A DNA stretch of 64,000 nucleotides from Opitutia bacterium (lineage in GTDB: Bacteria > Verrucomicrobiota > Verrucomicrobiia > Opitutales > T3Sed10-336): NCBI GenBank assembly GCA_003558065.1, contig PWMU01000172.1, positions 1 to 64,000 of the forward strand, given 5' to 3'. The notes beneath the pieces are model-generated. The model made no database searches and was not told the DNA's origin. It saw nothing but the letters and a program-made list of their open reading frames with translations. Shown one piece after another: positions 30,757-39,641 of this stretch; position 1 is the first letter of the stretch, and the number at the start of each line of letters is the position of its first letter. A program made the translations under genes and the position numbers.

Positions 30757-30956
30757 GGCCGTCTCGGAAGTAGGTCCCGACTGAAACGGAAGCATATGTT
30801 TATCAGTAGGCCAATCGCGGAAACTTGGCCAGAGAGATTTCCTTTTCTTGATCGGGAGCCGGAGCCGGGTTGGGTGCCGGTGGCGCGGATAGACCCGGAA
30901 ACTTTTGTCTATCCCGAATTTGACGGATGTTCGGCTTCCTGCATAGGGTTGGCGGC

Positions 30957-32801
30957 ATGAAGAAAAATATCCCCTTGCCCGTGTTCGTCCAGGGATCTTC
31001 CGCCGCCTGGAGATTGATGGTTCCCGTCTTGGCCGCGGCATTGTGCGCTCCATTCGCCTGGGGCGGAAGCCACGGCGAAGCTCCTTCCGAGCCCTCCGGC
31101 CTGTTCCTGACCTGGCAACAGGATCCGACCACCACAATGACCATCGACTGGCACACCGGTGCCGATGACGAGGGTGAGGCGGTCGTTCGTTACAAGAAGT
31201 TCGGCACGGACGAATGGACGGAGAAAGCGGCACGCTCCGATCCCTATGCGTTTTCCAGGCACTGGTCGGAAGAGGAGAACGAAGCGATCGGGGAAATGAC
31301 CGTTCATCGTGTCGAGTTGACCGGCTTGGAACCGCGCACGGAATATCGTTTTCAGGTCGGAGAGTTCGAACGCGCCTATTCTTTCGAAACCATTCAGGAG
31401 TCGATCGACGAGGAGCCCCTTGTCTTCGGGGCCGGAGGGGACAACGGAACCGGCGGCGGGTTTCGCGACATGAATCGAGCCGCCATGGAACACGACATCC
31501 AGTTTGTGGCCATTGGAGGCGATATGGCGTACGAAGACGGACGAGCCGACCGGTTTTCAACCATGAAGCGCTGGTTCGAAGTGGTCCGGGACACCCTGAT
31601 TACCGAAGAGGGAAGGGTGGTGCCCATCGTGGTAGGGATCGGCAACCACGAGATGAAACGGCCGCGTGGCGGCAATTTTTATTATAACTTTCCCGAATTC
31701 GGCGGGCGTGAAGATTTTGAAAACTACGAGGACGACATCGACCGGTGGCGGGTGGACAACGCTCCCTATTTCTTTTCGCTTTTCGCCTTTCCGGGACAGC
31801 CCGGCTACGGCGTTCTGGACTTCGGCGACTACCTGAGCCTGGTCATGCCGGATTCCGACCACGCGAATCCGGTCGGAGGAGTCCAGCAGGAGTGGCTGGA
31901 AGAAGTGCTTGCAGAGCGTAAAGCGCGACAGGTCGACCACATCATTCCCAAGTACCACGTTCCGGGTTATCCCTCCGCCCGAAATCCGAATGCGCGGACA
32001 TCAACCAAGGTCCGCGAAAAATGGATGCCCCTGTTCGAACAGTACGGGGTGCGGGTTGCCTTTGAGAATCATGATCACACTCAAAAGCGGACCTATCCGA
32101 TGCGCGAAGAGCGCATTGATCGGCACAATGGCATTGTTTACATCGGGGATGGTTCGTGGGGGCGGAACCCTCGCTCCTCGAACAACGAGTGGTATGTTAA
32201 GAACTTCGAGTCGCAGCTCCACGGGGTGATCGTCACCCTTCACCGAAACAGCCGGCATTTTCTGATGATCAACGAAAAAAATGAAGTGATCGACGAATAT
32301 CCACGGGTTAAAGGTGAAGAGGACATGACCATGAAGGATCTGGTCGAAGCCCGAACTCTGGGGCCGGTTTTTAAGTCTGGAGGCCTTTCTTTGCAGGTTG
32401 AGTTTGCGGGCCGAACCGGGGACATTTCGCTGAATACGGATCACAGCGGCTTTAGCGGTGATGCCTTTGCCGGTTACGAGGACGACGACAGTCATATGAG
32501 TGCGCTGGTATGGGAGATCGAGGCCAATGAGGCCGCTGTCTATGACTTGCGAGTCCGGTACGCCAATGCCGGCGACGGCGAACGCCCGCTGGAGGTGCGA
32601 GTCAATGATGAAACATTGGGGGATGCGGTGATGTTTCCCGTCACCGGCAGCTGGAGTTCGTGGAATACCGTCACCGTCGGAACGGCGGAGCTCGAAGAGG
32701 GCATCAATACAATTGGACTGCACCAAATCGAAGGCCGCACACGCGGCCCCAATATCGACCGGATGGAGCTGCATCCGTTGGGGGAATCAGGTTCGGAGTG
32801 A
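30957..32801 (+). CDS. Secreted purple acid phosphatase-like metallophosphoesterase with C-terminal CBM
   Basis: A 614-residue exported protein. A signal peptide is followed by a fibronectin-III-like purple acid phosphatase N-domain (to about residue 145). The metallophosphatase core carries metal ligands in GAGGDNG, GGDMAYED, GNHE, KYHVPGYPS and FENHDHTQ. The C-terminal 125 residues form a beta-sandwich like CBM6/35 modules (YDLRVRYANAGDGERP, GPNIDRMEL). It probably removes phosphate from phosphorylated glycans or esters outside the cytoplasm. Carbohydrate attachment through the module is inferred. ATG 30957 starts a basic n-region. Confidence 0.88.
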   Translation: MKKNIPLPVFVQGSSAAWRLMVPVLAAALCAPFAWGGSHGEAPSEPSGLFLTWQQDPTTTMTIDWHTGADDEGEAVVRYKKFGTDEWTEKAARSDPYAFSRHWSEEENEAIGEMTVHRVELTGLEPRTEYRFQVGEFERAYSFETIQESIDEEPLVFGAGGDNGTGGGFRDMNRAAMEHDIQFVAIGGDMAYEDGRADRFSTMKRWFEVVRDTLITEEGRVVPIVVGIGNHEMKRPRGGNFYYNFPEFGGREDFENYEDDIDRWRVDNAPYFFSLFAFPGQPGYGVLDFGDYLSLVMPDSDHANPVGGVQQEWLEEVLAERKARQVDHIIPKYHVPGYPSARNPNARTSTKVREKWMPLFEQYGVRVAFENHDHTQKRTYPMREERIDRHNGIVYIGDGSWGRNPRSSNNEWYVKNFESQLHGVIVTLHRNSRHFLMINEKNEVIDEYPRVKGEEDMTMKDLVEARTLGPVFKSGGLSLQVEFAGRTGDISLNTDHSGFSGDAFAGYEDDDSHMSALVWEIEANEAAVYDLRVRYANAGDGERPLEVRVNDETLGDAVMFPVTGSWSSWNTVTVGTAELEEGINTIGLHQIEGRTRGPNIDRMELHPLGESGSE

Positions 32802-32844
32802 TTGCGATTGACGGCGGTGCCGGCAACGAACCCCGGTTCCGGGA

Positions 32845-33024
32845 TCAGGCGTTTTCGAACAGGGGTTTCAGCTTTTCTTGCCGGAAGGCGAAAATCCGTT
32901 CCAGCTTTGGAATGACGAGCCAGGGAGTGAGCCGGTCGCCGATGGGGCCTACGGGTGCCTTGAAGTGAATGATGGCCGTAATTTACGTTCCGCCTTTGAC
33001 TGAGGGAAATTCACGAATTGTCAT
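32845..33024 (-). pseudogene. Remnant of an SRPBCC/polyketide-cyclase-like protein
   Basis: Sixty codons from an ATG at 33024 to a TGA at 32847-32845 contain an in-frame TAA at 32985-32983. Past that stop the translation (HFKAPVGPIGDRL and IFAFRQEKLKPLFENA) reads like the C-terminus of small SRPBCC ligand-binding proteins. The N-terminal two-thirds is missing. It lies just beyond the fasciclin terminator. I infer a decayed gene; family assignment is by eye. Confidence 0.5.
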
Positions 33025-33030
33025 GGGGAA

Positions 33031-33058
33031 AGAAAAAAGCCCGGCCGAAGCCGGGCTT
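33031..33058 (-). terminator. Intrinsic terminator after the fasciclin gene
   Basis: On the minus strand a 9-bp stem (33050-33058 with 33037-33045) with a 4-nt loop is followed by a run of T, here read as A at 33033-33038. It lies 20 bases past the fasciclin stop. Confidence 0.92.
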
Positions 33059-33077
33059 GCGTTCGGTCGATTGTTCC

Positions 33078-33602
33078 TTACGGAAGCAGGACAAAGTCGA
33101 TGACGTGGATCACCCCGTTTCTCGCGGGAATGTCCACCAGGTCGACGACCAGGCCTGCGGAGGATTCGTTTCCGACGAGGGTTGTCCCGTCCACTTTCAG
33201 AAACGCTCCGTTTACCGTGCGGATTCGTTTGGCGGAGAGTACGGATTCCGATTTCCGCTCGCCGGGGACAACATGATAGAAGAGGATGCCGGTCAAGGTC
33301 TCGACATCGAGTGCCTCCACCAGCTCGGTACCTGTGGAACCTTCTCCGAGGACCGTTTCGGCGGCGGCGTCGAACGCGTCGTTGGTCGGCGCGAAGACGG
33401 TGAATTGGCGTCGCCCGTCGAGGGTCTCTACCAAGTCGGCTTTGACGACGGCCGCCACCAGCGTACTGAAAGCGTCGTTGTCGCTCGCTATTCCGACGAT
33501 GGTGGGGTCGTCCGCCCTCTGAGCGAGCGCTGTTGAACCGATGGCCGGAACGACGAGCAAGGCTGCGGCAGCCGCATAGATGATGTTTGTCAGGATTTTC
33601 AT
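33078..33602 (-). CDS. Secreted fasciclin-domain protein
   Basis: A 174-residue exported protein with signal peptide MKILTNIIYAAAAALLVVPA (continuing to ALAQ) and one fasciclin (FAS1/BIgH3) domain. The H1 motif is FTVFAPTNDAFDAA and the H2-like region is NGVIHVIDFVLLP; ILFYHVVPGE lies between. FAS1 domains mediate weak adhesion or ligand contacts outside the cell. It has its own terminator. The 278-bp gap upstream, toward the LytTR regulator, has a TATTAT-like box on the minus strand but no clear -35. Confidence 0.93.
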   Translation of the reverse strand: MKILTNIIYAAAAALLVVPAIGSTALAQRADDPTIVGIASDNDAFSTLVAAVVKADLVETLDGRRQFTVFAPTNDAFDAAAETVLGEGSTGTELVEALDVETLTGILFYHVVPGERKSESVLSAKRIRTVNGAFLKVDGTTLVGNESSAGLVVDLVDIPARNGVIHVIDFVLLP

Positions 33603-33880
33603 AACGATTTTCTGTTTCGAGTTGTGATAATAGCCGATCGGTCATTCGATCAGTTATTGGGGCCAATCTTCGTCTCTTCTTCCGCCTTCCGCAGCGGTTT
33701 TTCCATGAGCGGGGCTTTCTTCTGTGTGAACGGTTGATTTTGGGGGTGAACGGCGGAGCGGGAGCGGCGCTTCGAGGTGGGGTTCTCTTTCGCTGTGGGG
33801 TGGTTGGTTGGTGAACCGGCGAATCCCTGGGAATGGCGGATTCAAGGGGTGCGGCCTTCGGGGCGTGACTGGTGCCCGGC

Positions 33881-34618
33881 TCAAACACCCAGTCTCGACT
33901 TGAACTCCTGGGCGGCCCGCCGGGACATCTCGACGGTGTTCTCATCCTTCATGGTCACGAGCAGTCCCCCGTTGAACCAGGGCTTGATCTTCCGGATCCA
34001 CTTCAGGTTGATGATCTGGCGGCGATTGGCACGGAAAAAAAGGCTCGCGGGCAGGCGTTCCTCCATCGAATTCAGACTGCGGTGAATAAGCGGTTTCTCT
34101 TCATGAAAAAACAGGCGTACAAAGTTTTCCTCGCTTTCCAGAAGACGGAGGTCGTCGAAATCCACAAACCAGCACGAGTCGCCGTCTTTGATGAAGATGT
34201 GGTCGATCTTGCTTTCGGTCGCCGCTTGGGCCGCGGCCCTGGAGATGCGCTGATGTTTTTCGAGGCGCGTACGGATTGCGGCAAGCAGTTCGTTGGCCTG
34301 ATAGGGTTTGACCAGGTAGTCGTCGGCGCCCAGGCCGAGGCCTTCGCGAATATCGGTCGCGTTTGTTTTGGCGGAAAGAAAGAGGAAGGGGACGACAGAA
34401 GTTTCCGGGCCGGCCTGCAGGGCTTCGAGAACCGAATAACCGTCGACTTCAGGCATCATGATATCCGAAATGATGAGGTCTGGTGGATTTGCTCGGGCGA
34501 GGCGGATGCCGGCAACGCCGTTCTCGGCGGACTCGACCTCGAATCCGTTGATCTCGAGCAGGTCGACCAGGGGGAGGCGGACCTGTTCGTCGTCTTCGAT
34601 GACGAGAATCCGTGTCAC
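33881..34618 (-). CDS. LytTR-family response regulator
   Basis: A 245-residue regulator. The N-terminal receiver domain begins RILVIEDDEQV; the phospho-acceptor Asp is in LIISDIMMPEVDGYSV, and LSAK and VKPY supply the Thr/Ser and Lys positions. The C-terminal half is a LytTR DNA-binding domain (HIFIKDGDSCWFVDFDDLR to FKSRLGV, with FFRANRRQIINL). It starts at GTG 34618, which overlaps the histidine-kinase TGA (GTGA), so the two are coupled. It probably controls transcription in response to the LOV kinase; its targets are unknown. Confidence 0.93.
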   Translation of the reverse strand: MTRILVIEDDEQVRLPLVDLLEINGFEVESAENGVAGIRLARANPPDLIISDIMMPEVDGYSVLEALQAGPETSVVPFLFLSAKTNATDIREGLGLGADDYLVKPYQANELLAAIRTRLEKHQRISRAAAQAATESKIDHIFIKDGDSCWFVDFDDLRLLESEENFVRLFFHEEKPLIHRSLNSMEERLPASLFFRANRRQIINLKWIRKIKPWFNGGLLVTMKDENTVEMSRRAAQEFKSRLGV

Positions 34619-36048
34619 GGGTTCCCTCCCTCTGCCGCCTTTGCCGGCAGGTCGACCACGAAGCGCGATCCTCGGCCCGGCTCCGAATCGAAGCGCACGG
34701 CTCCGCCGTGTCGTTCGGCCGAACGCTGCACGATGTAGAGGCCCAGCCCCGTGCCCTTGACGGTTCCAACGTTTCCGGCGCGCTGAAAGGGCGCGAAGAG
34801 CCGGTCCTGATCCGCAAGGGGAATCCCGATGCCTTCGTCTTCGACCACCATGAGAAGCCGTCCGTCGGCTTCGCCGGCCCGGAACCAGACCGGCTTTTCC
34901 GGGTTCGAGTACTTGATCGCATTCGACAGGAGGTTGTGGAGGATGTGGTTCAAAAGGGCGGGATCCGCGAGAAACCTTGTTCCGTTCGGAAAGGCGGCGG
35001 TGAAGACCACCCGGTCGTCCGCGTGGATCGCGTGAACCTCTTCGACCACCTCCTCGCAAAAAGCTTTCAGGTCGAGGGTGACCGGTTCGAAGGGAATCTC
35101 GCCTGCATCGCTCCGGCTCGAGAAAAGCACATCGTCCAAAAGCCTGTTCATGCGATTGAGCGCTTTTTCGATGTTTAAGAAATGCCGCTCCCGCTTCTCG
35201 GAGGTGAGGGCCGGGCCGTAGTCCTTGAGGAACGCCGCGGAGGCGCGCAGGCCGGTCATCGGCGTGCGAAATTCATGGCTGACCATCCGGATGAATCGGG
35301 TCTTGAGTTCCTCGGAAGCTTCCAGACGTCTGCGGTCCAAAACGCGTTCCGTCACGTCGATCTGGATGCCGACATAGTGTGTCAATTCTCCATCCTCGCC
35401 GTGCACGGGAGAGATGTGGAGCTCGTTCCAGAACATGCTCCCGTCTTTGCGATAATTGCGCAAGCGAACCTTGCAGGGTTTTCCGTCTTTCAGGGCGCTC
35501 CGCAGCACGGTCAGTCCTTCCTGATCGCGATCGTTCCCCTGAAGAAACCGGCAGTTATGGCCGAGCGATTCGCTCGCGGAGTATCCGGTGATCCGTTCGA
35601 AACCCGGGTTGACATAAATCAGCGGGAGTTCGGAATGCCGGGCATCGCAGATGGTCACACCCGACGTCACGCTTGCCATCGCTTCGTTGCGCAGCTTGAG
35701 GTCCTTCATTGCGCGTTTGTGCCGGGAAGCGTCACGCAGCATGACAAAATGCACCGGACGGTCGCTGCGGATGGCCGGCCGCACCGTCATTTCACATGGT
35801 AAAGGACCCGGGCCGGAACTTGTGAGCAGGACTTCCGAATGCCGTGTATCGTGCTCTTCGAGCCGAAGCGGAAGGGGGGCGTCAAACAGATCCGCGAACC
35901 GAACTCCCCTGAGCTCCGCGGGAGAGCGTCCGGTGTAGTTCCCCGCCCTTTTATTTGCGTCGACTACACAGGCATTGCGCGCGTCCACGACGAACAGGGC
36001 TTCGTTCGCGCTTTCGAAAATAAGGTCAAAAGACAGCTCCTGGCTCAC
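34615..36048 (-). CDS. LOV-domain (blue-light) sensor histidine kinase
   Basis: A soluble 477-residue kinase. A first PAS domain spans about residues 5-110. The second (about 122-236) is a LOV photosensor: GHNCRFLQG carries the flavin-adduct Cys166, and Asn198 (NYRKDGS), Asn208 (FWNEL) and Gln229 (GIQIDVT) are the conserved flavin contacts. HisKA follows with His258 in SHEFRTPMT, then HATPase_c (NLLSNAIKYS, DEGIGIP, GTGLGLYIV). Blue light should drive a cysteinyl-flavin adduct that alters kinase activity. No membrane segment is present. The LytTR regulator is translationally coupled downstream. Confidence 0.94.
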   Translation of the reverse strand: MSQELSFDLIFESANEALFVVDARNACVVDANKRAGNYTGRSPAELRGVRFADLFDAPLPLRLEEHDTRHSEVLLTSSGPGPLPCEMTVRPAIRSDRPVHFVMLRDASRHKRAMKDLKLRNEAMASVTSGVTICDARHSELPLIYVNPGFERITGYSASESLGHNCRFLQGNDRDQEGLTVLRSALKDGKPCKVRLRNYRKDGSMFWNELHISPVHGEDGELTHYVGIQIDVTERVLDRRRLEASEELKTRFIRMVSHEFRTPMTGLRASAAFLKDYGPALTSEKRERHFLNIEKALNRMNRLLDDVLFSSRSDAGEIPFEPVTLDLKAFCEEVVEEVHAIHADDRVVFTAAFPNGTRFLADPALLNHILHNLLSNAIKYSNPEKPVWFRAGEADGRLLMVVEDEGIGIPLADQDRLFAPFQRAGNVGTVKGTGLGLYIVQRSAERHGGAVRFDSEPGRGSRFVVDLPAKAAEGGNP

Positions 36049-36388
36049 TCAGTGCAAGAATATCCCCGGACCGGAATCTGTCAAATCGAGCGCCATTCGT
36101 CCCAGTGCTGTGTCGCGCGATTTTCCTAACAAAATGTTACGAAACGCGATTCGGCTTCGAAGCGGCCGCGGTGGGAACCAGACTTTCCCCTCCGGGCGGG
36201 TCAATGTGTTGTTGGAATAGGGAATGCCGCGGAAAGGAAGCTCGTTCAAGGTGCGAAATATGCATCATTTTCTTTTTGAATCGACCCGCCCTTTTTTTCT
36301 TTTATGATGACGTTTTTCCGGGCGTGTGTATTGGATTCTGTCGTTTTCGTGATGGCTGAGTTGCAGCACCGGCAGGATGGAGTCAATT
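36049..36388. other. Divergent intergenic region between LOV kinase and Gfo/Idh gene
   Basis: A 340-bp region without a gene. It must hold the divergent promoters of the LOV kinase and the oxidoreductase. Pyrimidine-rich runs lie near 36262-36303 and a TTAATTATG-like stretch precedes the oxidoreductase. I saw no clear LytTR direct repeat, terminator or small gene. Confidence 0.5.
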
Positions 36389-37612
36389 ATGGGAATCAGC
36401 ATAGGATTGGTGGGCCTCGGGCGGTTTGGGCAGGCCTTTGCGGATTTGTTTCGGGTCCATCCATCCGTGGACCGCGTGATGCTGTGCGACCGTGAGGCCG
36501 ACCGTATCCAGGCGATAGCAGGGCGTCCTGGATGGCATGAGACGTTCGACCCGAAGGACCAGTTCACCCGTTTCGACGACCTTCTTGCCACTGATGTGGA
36601 TGCGGTCGCTGTTATTACCCAGCCGTGGCTGCATGCGCGGCAGTGTGTGCAGGCAATGGAAGCGGGGAAGCACGTTTACAGCGCCGTTCCGATTGTTTCG
36701 CTGCCGGATGGAGACGAGATTCTGGAGTGGTGCGGCCGTTTGGTTGAAGTTAGCGAGCGGACCGGGCAACTGTATATGCTGGGCGAGACCAGCTACTACA
36801 GGCCGGAAACCATGTTCTGCCGGCGCAAGGCGCGGGAAGGGGCATTCGGCGATTTTGTCTACGGCGAGGGGGAGTATTTTCACGATGTCGATGCCGTATG
36901 CAGCCTGCGTGAAGTGCGAGAACAGCGGTTGTCGAGCCAGGCCGGGCACGAATGGCTCAAGATCCGGGAGCGTTACCGCAACGAAGGTATCAGGAGCGGC
37001 CCAATGCATTATCCGACACACTCTGTCTGCGGACCGGTGTCTGTGATGAACGCACGTGCGGAACGGGTGACCGCCTACGGTTACTCGAATCGCAATGGAG
37101 ACCCGTTCTTCGCGGACGATGCCTTCAGTAATGTGGTGGCATTGTTTCGCATGAGCAATGGGGCGGCTGTTCGCATCTGCGAGTGCCGCGAGGTTGCCGG
37201 GTCGTTTCATCAGCCGGAGACCTTTCGCCTGATGGGTACCCGGGGAACTTATGCGGAGCGTTGCTGGAAGGACAATTTTCGGACTGCCGCCGGTACCGCC
37301 AAGCCCCTGCAGGAGCAGGTGCTGACAGACGAGGAAATGCGGGATCCGCTGCCATCGGAGGTGGCGTTAGCCTTCAAACGACTTCAGGACCCGGATGCGC
37401 CGGAAGAATCCGACTTTTCCCCGAAAGGCCACGGAGGAGCTCATCCATACCTGGTGCATGAGTTTGTAGACTCGGTGCTCAAGATCCGTACCCCGGCAAT
37501 CAACGTGTGGGAGGCGGCGCGTTACATGGCGATGGGGGTAATGGCCCATAAGTCGGCCTTGCGCGACGGCGAGACACTGGAAGTTCCCGATTTTGGAGAT
37601 CCGTCCCTTTAG
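36389..37612 (+). CDS. Gfo/Idh/MocA family oxidoreductase
   Basis: A 407-residue NAD(P)-dependent dehydrogenase. The Rossmann motif is GLVGLGRFGQAFADLF at the N-terminus. VITQPWLHARQCVQAMEAG carries the helix that closes the cofactor site, and AGKHVYSAVPI is the usual EKP-type position, here SAVP, so the catalytic lysine is missing from its normal place. HYPTHSV and HPYLVHEFVDS follow in the substrate domain. Verrucomicrobiota have many paralogues that oxidise sugars or inositols. ATG 36389 was chosen because GGAG lies six bases upstream; ATG 36377 is an alternative. The substrate is unknown. Confidence 0.88.
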   Translation: MGISIGLVGLGRFGQAFADLFRVHPSVDRVMLCDREADRIQAIAGRPGWHETFDPKDQFTRFDDLLATDVDAVAVITQPWLHARQCVQAMEAGKHVYSAVPIVSLPDGDEILEWCGRLVEVSERTGQLYMLGETSYYRPETMFCRRKAREGAFGDFVYGEGEYFHDVDAVCSLREVREQRLSSQAGHEWLKIRERYRNEGIRSGPMHYPTHSVCGPVSVMNARAERVTAYGYSNRNGDPFFADDAFSNVVALFRMSNGAAVRICECREVAGSFHQPETFRLMGTRGTYAERCWKDNFRTAAGTAKPLQEQVLTDEEMRDPLPSEVALAFKRLQDPDAPEESDFSPKGHGGAHPYLVHEFVDSVLKIRTPAINVWEAARYMAMGVMAHKSALRDGETLEVPDFGDPSL

Positions 37613-37654
37613 CAGCCTGCCCGGCTTAGCCTACCGACTACGTCCGGCAGGCTG
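37613..37654 (+). terminator. Hairpin directly after the Gfo/Idh stop (possible terminator)
   Basis: An 11-bp inverted repeat with one bulge (37613-37624 with 37644-37654) and a 19-nt loop begins at the base after the stop codon. There is no T-run, so termination by this hairpin is uncertain; a dispersed palindrome is the alternative. Confidence 0.35.
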
Positions 37655-37864
37655 CCAACGGAGAAAATGTTATGGCAGGATAAGAGTTTAGAGTTCCGGG
37701 ATTTAATGGATTGATGAAGAAGCACGAAGTTGGAGTCGACTGGCGAGAGCTTTTTCGAAAAGGGTAGCGACGGCGTTTACTGCGGTAACCTCCGGCTGGA
37801 CCAAGCGTATCAGTCCCGGCCGGGAAATCCGAACCGGCTTGCGATTGGCGGGTTCGGACACGCG

Positions 37865-38446
37865 ATGGCGACTCTGGGTCCCGAAATCCCCTACTTTAAC
37901 CAGGAATGTCACCTGGCTTTCATTCGGGCTCGTTGCGCGAAGGCTGCGGCTCTTGGATGTGAGCGTGTCTTTGGCTACGCGGAGTTAGGGTCCGCAAAAT
38001 GGATATCGAAGAGTTGGCGAAGGGAGGTTTCAACAATTCGAGATTCTCTTTTCGAAGGGAGCAGTGCGGAGAATCTGGCAGACGGTCTTCGGAGCAGGAT
38101 GAGCACGGATGGCTTGCCGATGCACGTGATCGCGATCCGCGGTGACAAAGTTGTCGGATTCGGCGCGTTAAAGCTAAGGGAGATGAAGATCTGCGAGGAT
38201 CGCGAGCATTGGCTGGGCAGCCTGTACGTCCCGCCGGAGCAGCGCGGCAGAGGAATCGCCTCGGGCCTGATTGAAGAGATTGTTCGGCGCGGCCGGGAAC
38301 GTGGTGTTACCTTCCTGAGCCTCCAAACCGAACGCCTGGACGGCGGCTTGTATTCGAAAATTGGATGGACATCCCTGGAGAAGGTCCACTACAAGGGATT
38401 GGAGGTCTTGGTGATGGAGCGCTTTCTGAGGTTGGGAGATAGATGA
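37865..38446 (+). CDS. GNAT acetyltransferase, possibly with an altered N-terminus
   Basis: The last 110 residues are a clear GNAT domain: MHVIAIRGDKVVGFGALKL, the acetyl-CoA loop VPPEQRGRGIASGLIEEI, and a C-terminal GGLYSKIGWTSLEK strand-turn. Residues before that do not match the usual GNAT start and no in-frame start has a good ribosome site (TTG 37730 and ATG 37865 are options). The N-terminal part may be decayed or fused from other DNA. It acetylates an unknown substrate if active. It lies at the left side of the eroded segment next to tRNA-Ser. Confidence 0.6.
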   Translation: MATLGPEIPYFNQECHLAFIRARCAKAAALGCERVFGYAELGSAKWISKSWRREVSTIRDSLFEGSSAENLADGLRSRMSTDGLPMHVIAIRGDKVVGFGALKLREMKICEDREHWLGSLYVPPEQRGRGIASGLIEEIVRRGRERGVTFLSLQTERLDGGLYSKIGWTSLEKVHYKGLEVLVMERFLRLGDR

Positions 38447-38550
38447 GCGAGATCTCTGTCTGCGGCTTCGAAGATCGGCGCCGAATGGCTAAGAACGAGT
38501 CTAACCACTGATAGACACGGATGAACACTGATAGAGATAAACCACTGTAA

Positions 38551-38664
38551 AGAACCGAAGCTCAGCATATTGTCGGTACAGCAATGGAAGTGCTGAATAA
38601 AATCGGCCATGGTTTCCGCGAAAAGCCCTATGAAAATGATTTTATCGGTATCCATCAGTGTTGA
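38551..38664 (+). pseudogene. GxxExxY protein fragment
   Basis: One open frame between TAA 38548-38550 and TGA 38662-38664 encodes the diagnostic GxxExxY core: IVGTAMEVLNKIGHGFREK followed by PYEN. The rest of the family's 120-130 residues is absent and there is no start codon in place. The fragment is flanked by short inverted copies of an AACACTGAT-type motif (near 38524-38532 and 38653-38661) that often accompanies these genes. It is a truncated remnant. Confidence 0.7.
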
Positions 38665-38731
38665 TTAGTGCTTGAAATTGCGACATGAGCTGGAGCACCT
38701 CCCGCAACCAACTGACGAACGATGACCTTCT

Positions 38732-39061
38732 ATGACTGACAATATCTTTGTTTCCGAAGCGATCGAGCCTGTTACCTCGACCGCCGATACATCGCGGATG
38801 GCGGCCGGCGGTCCGGGGTTGCCATCGGCTTTCGTCTGGCGCGGGCAGGTGCTGGAGGTGGTCGCTCTTCATAATTCCTGGCGCGAGACGGGTCCCTGCC
38901 CTCACGGCGGTGGGGAGCAATATGCCAGGAAACACTGGTTCGAAGTCCAAACCGCCTCCCACGGTCGAGCCAGGATCTACTTTGAAAGGCAGGCGCGCGG
39001 AAAGAGCCGCACCAGGCGCTGGTGGCTTTTCAGCGTCGAGCATGATCGCCAGGTATCCTGA
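38732..39061 (+). CDS. Small DUF6504-like protein
   Basis: A 109-residue protein. PSAFVWRGQVLEVVALHNSW, then KHWFEVQTASHGRARIYFER and RRWWLFSVEHD, form the strand pattern of DUF6504, a small domain often found near translesion-polymerase (imuB/dnaE2) genes. No such genes are in this window. It sits inside the accessory segment and its base use does not differ obviously from the surroundings. The function is unknown. Confidence 0.55.
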   Translation: MTDNIFVSEAIEPVTSTADTSRMAAGGPGLPSAFVWRGQVLEVVALHNSWRETGPCPHGGGEQYARKHWFEVQTASHGRARIYFERQARGKSRTRRWWLFSVEHDRQVS

Positions 39062-39119
39062 TCATCCGCACAAAAAACTACCATGCAGGAAGCATCAGGG
39101 ATTTCGACAGCATTAAAGC

Positions 39120-39305
39120 ATGTTTATTGGCTTGGCGGCACAAGCCGCACCGGAAAATCCTTCTCTCCATCCTTATGGCCTCTGGACAACCGAGCCGGGA
39201 GGCTACACGGACGATGCCCGCTACCGGATTCTCACCTGCCGGACGTTCGTAAAAACGGGGCGGCCTCCGACGGGAGCCGATTTTGCTCGTTTTCCGCTGG
39301 ACTAA
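39120..39305 (+). pseudogene. Fragment resembling ADP-ribosylglycohydrolase
   Basis: About 60 codons ending at TAA 39303-39305. The segment PYGLWTTEPGGYTDDARYR, followed by GRPPTGADFARF, resembles the metal-binding TDD region of ADP-ribosylglycohydrolases (pattern GG-TDD-R, then a G-P-ADFA stretch). The 200 or more residues expected on either side are missing, so this is a relic. Assignment is by motif only. Confidence 0.35.
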
Positions 39306-39641
39306 TTCCGGTACTGTTCCTCTCTTTGCCGTCGGCGGGATAGGGACGGCAGGCGGGACGGAGGGGTGGTTTTTCGGTCGGGAGCGGGATGGTGTTCCGG
39401 AACCGGACTACGAGATCAAGCTTGTCCTGAATATTCCGGGGCCGGGAGGTGGATGGGTATCCCGGCGGGCTCATTCAGGGTGGGGATGCTGTGCCTCTGG
39501 ATGGGGTCCAAACAGACTGGATCCGGCGACCAAATGGACCAGAAAAACGGTAACGACGAAACGCATGGTGTGGTGTAACTTTGGCCCAGGGAGAACAGCA
39601 TTTTTGTCTAATTGCTTTATTTATGCGGGGTAGAGCCTTAC
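39306..39641. other. Accessory stretch without a recognisable gene
   Basis: About 335 bp between the glycohydrolase-like fragment and the direct repeat. Short open frames exist on both strands, but none has a start context, conserved motif or plausible composition. It is probably decayed DNA. Confidence 0.5.

Noticed and set aside
30757-31560. N-terminal extension of the exported protein to 31560
   Set aside because: The added 268 residues overlap the phosphatase gene antisense and lie upstream of a clear signal peptide.
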